Shown here: positions 37,963 through 46,271 of the stretch, piece after piece
How positions within the stretch are numbered: the first letter of the stretch is position 1
How the letters are laid out: each line of letters opens with the position of its first letter
Origin: Hwangdonia seohaensis
Lineage (GTDB): Bacteria > Bacteroidota > Bacteroidia > Flavobacteriales > Flavobacteriaceae
Direction of reading: 5' to 3'
DNA: 64,000 nucleotides
Assembly (NCBI RefSeq): GCF_031932625.1
Contig: NZ_JAVSCK010000005.1
Location: forward strand, 1 to 64,000
Notes under the pieces: generated by a model
Database searches by the model: none
What the model saw: only the letters and a program-made list of their open reading frames with translations
What the model was told of the DNA's origin: nothing
Program-made: the position numbers and the translations under genes

Positions 37963-40191
37963 ATGAATAAATACAGATGGCTATTGGTTTTTGCAATCGG
38001 ATTTTTGTTAAGCAGTCAAGCACAAAACCCCGTCGAATATGTCAATCCGTTTATAGGCACGTCCAATTTTGGAGCCACAAATCCAGGTGCCATCGCACCA
38101 AGGGGAATGGCAAGTGTATCGCCTTTTAATGTGGCAGGACCGCAAAATTTACCTTTGGAAAAAGATAGCGGTTGGTTATCCAATCCGTATGTTAACGAAA
38201 ATACGTTTTTAACAGGTTTTTCCCATGTGAATTTAAGTGGTGTGGGCTGCCCCGATTTGGGTGTTATTTTAACGATGCCAACCACGGGCGAGCTTAAAAC
38301 CAATCATTTAAAGTATGGGAGTACGTATGATTTTGAGCTTGCAAAACCAGGTTATTACAGCGTTATGTTATCAAAATATAAGGTGAAAACCGAGGTTACG
38401 GCTACAACACGTGTTGGTGTGAGCAAGTATTCATTCCCCAAAGGGCAATCTAATATTTTAATCAATTTAGGATTGGGTTTGACCAATGAAGAAGGCGCCA
38501 CGGTTAAAATTGTATCGCCCACCGAAATTGAAGGCATGCGCAATGTTGGATCATTTTGTTACTATAAACCCGAAGAATCCTATCCCGTGTATTTTGTGGC
38601 CAAATTCAGTAAACCTGCCGATGATTTTGGCGTTTGGAAAACCCCGAGAACATACGATGGTGTTGAAGCACAGTGGATGCCTTACAACGGAAAAACGCGC
38701 TTGTACAAAAACTATCGAAAAGAGGTGATTGGCGATAGCATTGGAAGCTATTTTACCTATCATTTTGAAAAGCCAACGGAAGTCGAAGTTAAAATAGGCG
38801 TGTCTTACGTTAGTATCGAGAACGCGCGGGAAAATCTTGAAAAGGAAACCCAAGATTTATCCTTTGATGAAATCTATAAAAGCACCGCTTCAAAATGGAA
38901 TGATTTATTATCTAAAATAGAGGTTGAAGGCGGCACAAAAGACGATAAAACTATTTTTTACACGGCATTGTATCACACTTTAATCCATCCCAATACTTTA
39001 AACGATGTTAATGGCGAGTACCCAACCATGGCAAAACGTGAAACGGCTAAAACCGAAGGCACGCGATTTACCGTGTTTTCATTTTGGGATACTTACAGAA
39101 ACCTGCATCAATTGATGTCGTTGGTCTATCCGAAGCAACAATCGGATATGGTAAAAAGCATGCTCAATATTTACGATGAAAGCGGTTGGTTGCCTAAATG
39201 GGAACTCAATGCCACCGAAACCACAACCATGGTAGGCGATCCCGCGGGCATTGTTTTGGCCGATACTTATTTGCGCGGTATTCAGGATTTTGATATTGAA
39301 AAAGCTTATGAAGCCATGCGAAAAAGTGCCACACAACTAGAAAATAACCCATTGCGCCCAGGCATTAAAGACTATATTGAAAAAGGTTATTTAACCACAA
39401 AAACCACAAAAAGCGGCTCGGTTTCTACCACGCAAGAATATAATATCAGTGATTTTGCCCTAGCGCAATTGGCGAAAACATTGGGTAAAAAGGAGGACTA
39501 TAAAATGTTTTCAAAACGCTCGGTGACGTACAGAAACCTGTTTGATAAAGAATTCAATTTATTACGCCCCAAAAACGATGATGGCTCATGGCTTTCGCCA
39601 TTTAACCCGAATAAAGGTGCCAATTTCGAAAAGAATTTAGGCTTTATTGAAGGCAATTCGTGGCAATATACCTTTATGGTGGCACACGATACCGAGTATT
39701 TAATGAAACTTATGGGTGGTAAAAAAAACTACGTTGCAAAATTGGATGAGGTTTTTGATAAAAACCAGTTTGATATGGCAAACGAACCCGATATTGCCTA
39801 TCCGTATTTATACAATTATGCCAACGGCTACGCGTGGAAAACCCAAGAGCGCGTTTCGCAATTAATTGATGAATATTTTACCAATAAGGCCGCAGGTTTA
39901 CCCGGAAATGACGACACAGGCACTATGAGTGCGTGGTTAATTTACAGCATGATGGGAATTTATCCCGTATCGCCCGCAGACCCTATGTACACCATAACTA
40001 CACCGCGATTTGATAAAATAACCATTCATTTAGATACCAGATATTACAAGAATAACACATTGATAATTGAGAAAAACGGCACCGGAAAATTACAATCGTA
40101 TACTATTAACGGTAAAACCAATAAGTCCTTTTTCGTGAGCCATGAAGCGCTTACCAATGCGCCAAAAATTCAGTTTAATTTAAAAGAATGA
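37963..40191 (+). CDS. GH92 family secreted protein, divergent (fourth of four)
   Basis: 742 aa with a plain signal peptide (MNKYRWLLVFAIGFLLSSQA) and no lipobox, unlike the other three. Signature YVNPFIGTSNFGATNPGAIAP; likely acid E563 (IEGNSWQY) and base D651 (GNDDTGTMSAW). HGNEPSHH is replaced by ANEPDIAYPYLYNY, a sign of a separate GH92 subgroup with a different leaving-group pocket; alpha-1,3, alpha-1,4 or phosphodiester-linked mannose are candidates. It follows the third GH92 after 19 bp and is followed after 3 bp by the DUF4838 gene. Confidence 0.93.
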   Translation: MNKYRWLLVFAIGFLLSSQAQNPVEYVNPFIGTSNFGATNPGAIAPRGMASVSPFNVAGPQNLPLEKDSGWLSNPYVNENTFLTGFSHVNLSGVGCPDLGVILTMPTTGELKTNHLKYGSTYDFELAKPGYYSVMLSKYKVKTEVTATTRVGVSKYSFPKGQSNILINLGLGLTNEEGATVKIVSPTEIEGMRNVGSFCYYKPEESYPVYFVAKFSKPADDFGVWKTPRTYDGVEAQWMPYNGKTRLYKNYRKEVIGDSIGSYFTYHFEKPTEVEVKIGVSYVSIENARENLEKETQDLSFDEIYKSTASKWNDLLSKIEVEGGTKDDKTIFYTALYHTLIHPNTLNDVNGEYPTMAKRETAKTEGTRFTVFSFWDTYRNLHQLMSLVYPKQQSDMVKSMLNIYDESGWLPKWELNATETTTMVGDPAGIVLADTYLRGIQDFDIEKAYEAMRKSATQLENNPLRPGIKDYIEKGYLTTKTTKSGSVSTTQEYNISDFALAQLAKTLGKKEDYKMFSKRSVTYRNLFDKEFNLLRPKNDDGSWLSPFNPNKGANFEKNLGFIEGNSWQYTFMVAHDTEYLMKLMGGKKNYVAKLDEVFDKNQFDMANEPDIAYPYLYNYANGYAWKTQERVSQLIDEYFTNKAAGLPGNDDTGTMSAWLIYSMMGIYPVSPADPMYTITTPRFDKITIHLDTRYYKNNTLIIEKNGTGKLQSYTINGKTNKSFFVSHEALTNAPKIQFNLKE

Positions 40192-40194
40192 TGG

Positions 40195-42417
40195 ATGTTT
40201 AAATCGTTTAACGCATATTTATCGAAGGCTGTTCATTGCTTGTTGATTGTGTTTGTTATGTTTTCTTGCGAAGACAAAAACATCACTTTAGTCAATAATG
40301 GAGCATCCAATTATGAGATTGTTTTTTTGGGTGAAGCCACTCAAAGCGCATATCAATCTGCCGAAACTCTTCAAGAGTACATTCAAAAAATTTCAGATGT
40401 TTCCGTAGACATTGTTGACGAAAGTTCTCAAAACACGAATAAACATAAAATATATGTTGGCCATAATTCAAATGAAAATCTAAACAAACATCAAATTCAA
40501 ATAAAATCCGACAAAGAAAATATTTTTATCTCAGGCGGTTCAGATGAAGCCCTTAGAAATGCGGTTTACGAATTTCTCGAACGGTTTTTAGGCTGTAAAT
40601 GGTACGCGCCAAATGTTGAGGATGTTCCAAAGAAATCAACAATCAGTTTAAACAAAAATTTAAACTACACCTACACACCACAAATAACAACCCGAACAGT
40701 TCACTCCAGATTGTTTTACGAAAACGAAAAATTTGCAGCGCAACATAAAGTAACCACAAAGGCATTTCCGTATTACGTGCCATCGGCAAGAGTGCACACG
40801 TTTAATAAGTTTATTCCCGAAGAAAAATTTTATAAATCGAACCCAGAATATTTTGCGCTTCGCGGAAACAAACGCTTGCCAACGCAATTGTGTTTAACCA
40901 ATGCCAAGGTGCTGGATATGGTTAAAGACTCGGTACAGAGTTTATTTAAACAATACCCTGAAGCTTCGGTGATTTCGGTAAGTGGCAATGACAATACCCA
41001 ATTTTGCGAATGCGGAAATTGTAAAAAAATAGATGACGAAGAAGGCAGTCATGCCGGTACCATAATTCGTTTTGTAAACGAGGTTGCAAAGACATTTCCA
41101 GAGAAAACCATTTCAACTTTAGCCTATCAATACACCAGAAAACCTTGTAAAACAAAGCCTTTAAAAAATGTATTGATTACTTTATGTTCTATTGAATGCG
41201 ACAGAAGCGCGCCAATTACCCAAAAATGCACCGATTTTGCTGATGATTTAAAAGGCTGGAGCAAACTTACCGATAACATTAGAATTTGGGATTACACCAC
41301 ACAATTCACCAATTTTTTAGCGCCATTTCCTAATTTTAATACGCTACAGCCCAATATTCAGTTTTTTAGAGACCATAACACCAAATGGGTTTTTGAACAG
41401 CACAGTAGCAACCCGAGCGAGTTGTTCGAATTGCGGTCGTATGTGATGGCGAAACTGCTTTGGAATCCCGATGCCAATGTCGATGATATCATCACGGAAT
41501 TCACCAATGGCTATTATCACGAAGCCGGTCCTTTTGTAAAATCTTATGTCGATTTAATTCATATGGAACTCAAAAATTACCCGGATTTTTTCCTGTTTTT
41601 ATATGGCGATCCGTCGCAAGCATTTGATGCCTATTTAAATCCTGATTTATTAAAGCAATACGTCACTTTTTTTAATGATGCCGAAAAAGCGGTAGCCAAT
41701 ATACAAGACATTTTAAAGCGAGTAAAAGTGGCACGATTGAGCATTGATTATGCGGTTTTAGAAGCGTGTAGAAAAAGTGTTTCTGAAGATTTTACCATTA
41801 CCGAAACCACTAAAGCTTTGGTTGAAAATTTCATGTCTGTTTGTAACGAAGCCAATATCACCTTAATGAACGAGATGGGTTACACGGTTACAGATTACGG
41901 CAATGCCTATTTAAAATCTATTGAAGTGGCTTTGCAACCCAACATAGCTTCGGGCAAAAAAGTAACGCTTTTAACCAAGCCTAAAAAGTATGCCAATGAG
42001 GATCCGCAGGCATTAACCGATGGCGCTTTGGGCGGCAGTAATTTTTATTCCAATTGGTTGGGTTTCGAGGGCAATCATTTAGAGGCTATTATCGATTTGG
42101 ATGAAAAAAAGGAAGTGAAATCGATTTCAACAGCCTTTCTGCAAGTTACCAATCATATCGTGTTTTTTCCTAAAGAAGTAACCTATTACGGTTCGGTTGA
42201 TGGGAAAAACTATTCAAAATTAGGAACGGTTTTAAATCAATTTCCGCTAAACAAAAAGAGCAAAATAAACGATATTCAGTATTTTGATTTGAACATAAAA
42301 CCATCTCAATGGCGGTATTTAAGAATTAAGGCAGAAAGCTTAAAACATGCTCCGTATTGGCACCATGGTGCAGGTTTGCCATCGTGGATTTTTGCAGATG
42401 AAGTTATTGTAAATTAA
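40195..42417 (+). CDS. DUF4838 protein with alpha-glucuronidase-like N-domain and discoidin-like C-domain
   Basis: 740 aa, lipoprotein signal ...LLIVFVMFSC. Residues ~30-155 resemble the N-terminal domain of GH67/GH20 enzymes (DEALRNAVYEFLERFLGCKWYAP). DUF4838 spans ~175-450 and contains SVSGNDNTQFCECGNCKKID, a Cys-x-Cys-xx-Cys cluster seen in the family, and TLCSIECDRSAPI. The C-terminus (~590-740) is the discoidin-like domain ending HHGAGLPSWIFADEVI. No reaction has been settled for DUF4838, though its barrel-like layout and company suggest a glycoside hydrolase. ATG 40195 is used: the overlapping ATG at 40191 hits a stop after three codons. Confidence 0.85.
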   Translation: MFKSFNAYLSKAVHCLLIVFVMFSCEDKNITLVNNGASNYEIVFLGEATQSAYQSAETLQEYIQKISDVSVDIVDESSQNTNKHKIYVGHNSNENLNKHQIQIKSDKENIFISGGSDEALRNAVYEFLERFLGCKWYAPNVEDVPKKSTISLNKNLNYTYTPQITTRTVHSRLFYENEKFAAQHKVTTKAFPYYVPSARVHTFNKFIPEEKFYKSNPEYFALRGNKRLPTQLCLTNAKVLDMVKDSVQSLFKQYPEASVISVSGNDNTQFCECGNCKKIDDEEGSHAGTIIRFVNEVAKTFPEKTISTLAYQYTRKPCKTKPLKNVLITLCSIECDRSAPITQKCTDFADDLKGWSKLTDNIRIWDYTTQFTNFLAPFPNFNTLQPNIQFFRDHNTKWVFEQHSSNPSELFELRSYVMAKLLWNPDANVDDIITEFTNGYYHEAGPFVKSYVDLIHMELKNYPDFFLFLYGDPSQAFDAYLNPDLLKQYVTFFNDAEKAVANIQDILKRVKVARLSIDYAVLEACRKSVSEDFTITETTKALVENFMSVCNEANITLMNEMGYTVTDYGNAYLKSIEVALQPNIASGKKVTLLTKPKKYANEDPQALTDGALGGSNFYSNWLGFEGNHLEAIIDLDEKKEVKSISTAFLQVTNHIVFFPKEVTYYGSVDGKNYSKLGTVLNQFPLNKKSKINDIQYFDLNIKPSQWRYLRIKAESLKHAPYWHHGAGLPSWIFADEVIVN

Positions 42418-42423
42418 AAAGCG

Positions 42424-43278
42424 ATGATTTTAAAAAAGGTAATAATAGTGATAGCGATTTGTTTTTTTCAGACAGCCATAGCGCAATCCTATAAAATAAT
42501 GACGTACAATATAAAGTACGACGACCCCAATGGTGGCGAAAATAAATGGTCATTAAGAAAGGATTTTTTAAGTAATCAAATCGCGTACAATAATCCGGAT
42601 GTTTTCGGAATACAAGAAGGTTTGCATCATCAAGTGCAGTTTTTAGACAGTCTTTTTGTTGATAATGCTTATATTGGAATTGGACGTGATGACGGCAAAA
42701 CAAAAGGTGAGTACAGCGCCATTTTTTATAATAAAGAAAAATTCAGTATTTTAAAAGAAGGGACATTTTGGTTATCGGAAACGCCCAATAAAGTTTCGGT
42801 TGGTTGGGATGCATCCATGGAGCGCATTTGCACGTACGGCTGGTTTGAAGACAAAGCAACAAAGCAACAGTTTTTTGTGTTTAATACACATTTTGACCAC
42901 ATTGGAAAATTGGCAAGAGCAAAAAGTGCGGCGTTGATTCTTGAAAAAACAAAAGCTCTGAATCCCGATAATTTGCCAGTAATCGTTATGGGGGATTTTA
43001 ATTTAAAACCTGAAGAAGAACCTATAAAATTGCTTTCAAAGGCTTTAAATGATTCTGAAAAAGTAAGTATATCAAAACCTTTTGGGCCAACGGGAACCTT
43101 TAATGGGTTTAAGTTTAACAAACCGGTTTCAGATAGAATCGATTATATTTTTACAAGTAAACAAAATATTAAAGTATTAAAATATGCGGTGTTAAGCGAC
43201 TCAAAAGATTGTAAATATCCGTCCGATCATTTACCCGTTATCATTAATTTAAAATTTATAACCTCTCAAAATAATTAA
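42424..43278 (+). CDS. Secreted endonuclease/exonuclease/phosphatase-fold protein
   Basis: 284 aa, signal peptide MILKKVIIVIAICFFQTAIAQ. EEP landmarks: MTYNIKYDDPNGGENKW, FGIQEG (metal Glu), VFNTHFDH, VMGDFNLKPEE, DRIDYIFTS and YPSDHLPV. This is the form often annotated as secreted EEP family protein near glycan loci in Bacteroidota. It is the third EEP gene of the region and lies 6 bp after DUF4838 and 7 bp before the PNGase F homologue, so it is expressed with the deglycosylation genes. Phosphodiesterase or phosphatase activity on a decorated glycan is possible; the substrate is unknown. Confidence 0.88.
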   Translation: MILKKVIIVIAICFFQTAIAQSYKIMTYNIKYDDPNGGENKWSLRKDFLSNQIAYNNPDVFGIQEGLHHQVQFLDSLFVDNAYIGIGRDDGKTKGEYSAIFYNKEKFSILKEGTFWLSETPNKVSVGWDASMERICTYGWFEDKATKQQFFVFNTHFDHIGKLARAKSAALILEKTKALNPDNLPVIVMGDFNLKPEEEPIKLLSKALNDSEKVSISKPFGPTGTFNGFKFNKPVSDRIDYIFTSKQNIKVLKYAVLSDSKDCKYPSDHLPVIINLKFITSQNN

Positions 43279-43285
43279 TAAAAAA

Positions 43286-44470
43286 ATGGAATTTAAAAGT
43301 ATTATAAAAGCTTGCTTTTTAGTGTTTTGCATCAGTATGTTTGCACAAGATAATAACACCGTTGTTCAGGTATTTAACAAACAACCCTTAAATTTTGGAG
43401 GTGAAAAAGGTACTGATACCGAAGCGCACATGCTGCAAAGCGGACGTATAGTTTATAAAAAAGTAACCGTACCAAATTTCCCCAACGGGACCGATGTAAG
43501 TATAAAGCTAACGGTTCGCTCCAATGGCGACCGTTGGGATAAATCGGGGTCTTGTTTTGTGGTTGCAGACCCCAAACTTATTTCAATTTTAGATGTTTCA
43601 AAAGGTGATAAAGAGTTTCCTCAAGATTCTTATAAAGCCGAAAATCACGCGGGTATCGTTTCAGGGGAAACTTACCAGCCGGTTGTGGAACTCATGCGGT
43701 TTATGACACCTTTTGGCGTTGGTTTTTATAGCGATAATAGAGTAAAATACCGCCGACCGGTGTATATCCCAAGTTGGGAAAAGGAAGTGGTTTGGGAGCA
43801 TGATATTTCGCAGTTAAAAGATTTGGTTTCCAACACCTTTTACATCGGTATTTGGATAGATTCTTGGACGGCTGAAGGTTATAATTTCGACTTGCAATTA
43901 TCCTATTCCAACCGAGAGAGAAAAACACTTAAAGTGTTGCCATTGGTAAATTCGATACCTTATGTAAATGGGCAGCCTATTCCGGACATTTTTGCTAAAG
44001 AACCTTTAATTCATAATTTCAATATGAATAAAAATGCAAAAAATGTAAAGTTGCATTACATCACGACAGGCCATGGCGGACATAGTGGTGGCGACGAATT
44101 CATCAAAATTAAAAACAGTGTTTATTTTGATAATGCATTAGTTTTGGATACCATTCCGTGGCGAGATGATTGCGCATCGTTTAGAAGATTCAACCCAACC
44201 GCTGGCGTATGGATTAAAAAAGATTCGGCGGCATACTACGAGTATAAAACCCAAAAACGGGCCATTAAAGTGATTGAAGAACGCATTGCATCATCCGATT
44301 TATCGCGCTCAAATTGGTGCCCTGGATCATCGGTAAAACCTATGGTTGTTCCATTGGGTGATTTAGAAAAAGGTGAACATCAGCTTAAAATAAAAATACC
44401 GGCAACACCTGTAGATGGCGACAAATTAAACCATTGGTTGGTATCTGCCTATTTAACTTATGAAGAATAA
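43286..44470 (+). CDS. PNGase F-like peptide-N-glycosidase (N-glycanase)
   Basis: 394 aa with signal peptide ...FLVFCISMFAQ. Two tandem jelly-roll domains resemble the N- and C-domains of flavobacterial PNGase F, which hydrolyses the Asn-GlcNAc amide bond and frees whole N-glycans. By hand alignment, D85 (RWDKSGS) matches catalytic D60, D192 (IDSWTAEG) matches E118, and E271 (GGDEFIK) matches E206 of the classical enzyme. SNWCPGS corresponds to its GWCPG. The E-to-D change at the second position is unusual. The protein is longer than the roughly 314-residue mature classical enzyme. It ends the long run begun at 27784 and supplies the glycan on which the GH enzymes would act. Confidence 0.85.
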   Translation: MEFKSIIKACFLVFCISMFAQDNNTVVQVFNKQPLNFGGEKGTDTEAHMLQSGRIVYKKVTVPNFPNGTDVSIKLTVRSNGDRWDKSGSCFVVADPKLISILDVSKGDKEFPQDSYKAENHAGIVSGETYQPVVELMRFMTPFGVGFYSDNRVKYRRPVYIPSWEKEVVWEHDISQLKDLVSNTFYIGIWIDSWTAEGYNFDLQLSYSNRERKTLKVLPLVNSIPYVNGQPIPDIFAKEPLIHNFNMNKNAKNVKLHYITTGHGGHSGGDEFIKIKNSVYFDNALVLDTIPWRDDCASFRRFNPTAGVWIKKDSAAYYEYKTQKRAIKVIEERIASSDLSRSNWCPGSSVKPMVVPLGDLEKGEHQLKIKIPATPVDGDKLNHWLVSAYLTYEE

Positions 44471-44539
44471 TATCATTTAAAAGGTTTAAAGGCTGTTTCC
44501 TTGCAAAAAAAGTATTGGTTAAGGTGTTTTAAATGCTAG

Positions 44540-44567
44540 TTTGATGCATACAAGATGTTTATTTTTG
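44540..44567 (+). promoter_or_regulatory. Putative promoter of the fucose gene run
   Basis: TTTG (44540-44543) and TATTTTTG (44560-44567), an exact TAnnTTTG, are 16 bases apart, slightly shorter than the usual Bacteroidota spacing. They lie in the 167-bp gap before the dehydratase gene. Confidence 0.5.
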
Positions 44568-44637
44568 TTTATGCACTAAATGTTAATACATTCTATTTAT
44601 TAGCAAAACAAAGAAACGAATACTTTAATTATAAGCT

Positions 44638-46248
44638 TTGAAAAATAATTTAATCATATCTCCTTCAGATAATGTTGCGGTAGCCTTATCCAATATTAAT
44701 AAAGGCGAAGTATTATCAATAAAAGGAAAACAAGTCAGTCTTGTTGAAGATATACCCGTAAAACATAAATTTACTTTACATGCTCTAAATAAAGGCGATG
44801 AGGTAACCATGTATGGTGTGCCCGTTGGAAAAGCCACAACTTCCATAAAAAAAGGGGCTTTAATTACCACCGAAAATTTAAAACATAGTGCGGCGCCCTA
44901 TAAATTTAGAAACTTTGATTATCAATATGAAAAACCTTCGATTGATGGATTATCTGAAAAAACATTTTTAGGCTATCATAGAAATGACGGGCAAGTTGGT
45001 ACGGCAAATCATTGGATATTTATACCCATGGTATTCTGCCAAAATCGAAATTTAAAGGTGTTAAAAGAAGCGTTTGAAGCAGAGTTGGGCTTTAAAAAAG
45101 AAAATCCGTACCGACTAAAATTAAGGAGTTTGGTTCACGGCGGTGACGACGCTTCTTATGAAGAAGAAAAGCTGTCGCAAAAAGTTTTTAAAAATATTGA
45201 TGGCATAAAATTTTTAACCCACGAAGGCGGTTGCGGAGGCACAAAAGACGATGCACAAGCCTTAGTGAATTTATTGGCGGGTTACATTAAAAACCCAAAT
45301 GTAGCAGGCGCAACGGTAATGAGTTTAGGGTGTCAGCATGCACAAATAAGCATGTTGGAAGAGGCCTTGAAAGAACGTTTTAAAACCGATAAGCCCGTGC
45401 TGTATTTTGAGCAACAACAATATGCCACCCAAAACGACATGCTTTCAAAGGCCATAAAAGACACCTATAAAGCATTGGAAGAAGTAAATAAAATTGAAAG
45501 GCAGCCAGCGCCTTTAAGCAAGTTAAGTATAGGATTGGAATGCGGCGGGTCCGATGGGTTTTCCGGCATTACAGCAAACCCGCTAATGGGCGTAGTATCG
45601 GATAAAATCAATGCTATTGGCGGAAGAAGCATTCTATCGGAATTTCCAGAATTGTGCGGCGTGGAGCAAGATTTAATCGATAGATGTCCAACCGAAGAAA
45701 TAGCCAATAAGTTTATCCATATTATGGAAAGCTATAACGACCAAGCTGAAAAAGTGGGCTCGGGTTTCGATATGAATCCGTCTCCGGGCAATGTTCGAGA
45801 TGGTTTAATTACCGATGCCATAAAATCTGCTGGGGCAGCCACAAAGGGCGGACGAAGCCCAATTGCAGATGTAATTGATTATGGCGAATATGCTACAAAA
45901 CAAGGTTTGAATTTATTGTGTACGCCAGGAAACGATGTAGAATCTACAACAGGTTTAGCAGGTTTTGGCGCCAATATTATTTTGTTTTCTACAGGCTTGG
46001 GCACACCAACGGGCAATGCCATTTGTCCGGTTATCAAAATTTCATCCAATTCGATGTTGCCTGCAAAAATGAAAGATATTATAGATTTTGATGCGGGCCG
46101 GTTAATTTCTGAACAAGCCAGTCAAGAAGAGCTTTCAGAAGAACTCATCGATTTAATTATTGAAGTGGCTAGCGGAAGACATCTAACTTGCGCCACAAAA
46201 TTAGGTCAAGATGATTTTATTCCGTGGAAAAGAGGTGTATCGCTATAA
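44638..46248 (+). CDS. UxaA-family dehydratase (altronate- or fuconate-type)
   Basis: 536 aa, no signal peptide. The TTG start at 44638 is forced: a TAA lies in frame two codons upstream and the N-terminal SAF domain (~5-90, LIISPSDNVAVAL) begins immediately. The large C-domain has the UxaA hallmarks GYHRNDGQVGTAN, HEGGCGGT, LGLECGGSDGFSG-like (ECGGSDGFSG ~302) and CPVIKISSN, with conserved Cys for iron binding. Known members dehydrate D-altronate or related sugar acids to 2-keto-3-deoxy acids. Because an SDR and four fucosidases follow and an FAH hydrolase is nearby, L-fuconate is the likeliest substrate here (inference); altronate from uronates is the alternative. Confidence 0.88.
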   Translation: MKNNLIISPSDNVAVALSNINKGEVLSIKGKQVSLVEDIPVKHKFTLHALNKGDEVTMYGVPVGKATTSIKKGALITTENLKHSAAPYKFRNFDYQYEKPSIDGLSEKTFLGYHRNDGQVGTANHWIFIPMVFCQNRNLKVLKEAFEAELGFKKENPYRLKLRSLVHGGDDASYEEEKLSQKVFKNIDGIKFLTHEGGCGGTKDDAQALVNLLAGYIKNPNVAGATVMSLGCQHAQISMLEEALKERFKTDKPVLYFEQQQYATQNDMLSKAIKDTYKALEEVNKIERQPAPLSKLSIGLECGGSDGFSGITANPLMGVVSDKINAIGGRSILSEFPELCGVEQDLIDRCPTEEIANKFIHIMESYNDQAEKVGSGFDMNPSPGNVRDGLITDAIKSAGAATKGGRSPIADVIDYGEYATKQGLNLLCTPGNDVESTTGLAGFGANIILFSTGLGTPTGNAICPVIKISSNSMLPAKMKDIIDFDAGRLISEQASQEELSEELIDLIIEVASGRHLTCATKLGQDDFIPWKRGVSL

Positions 46249-46271
46249 ATCCTTATAAAACCTAGGTTCAA

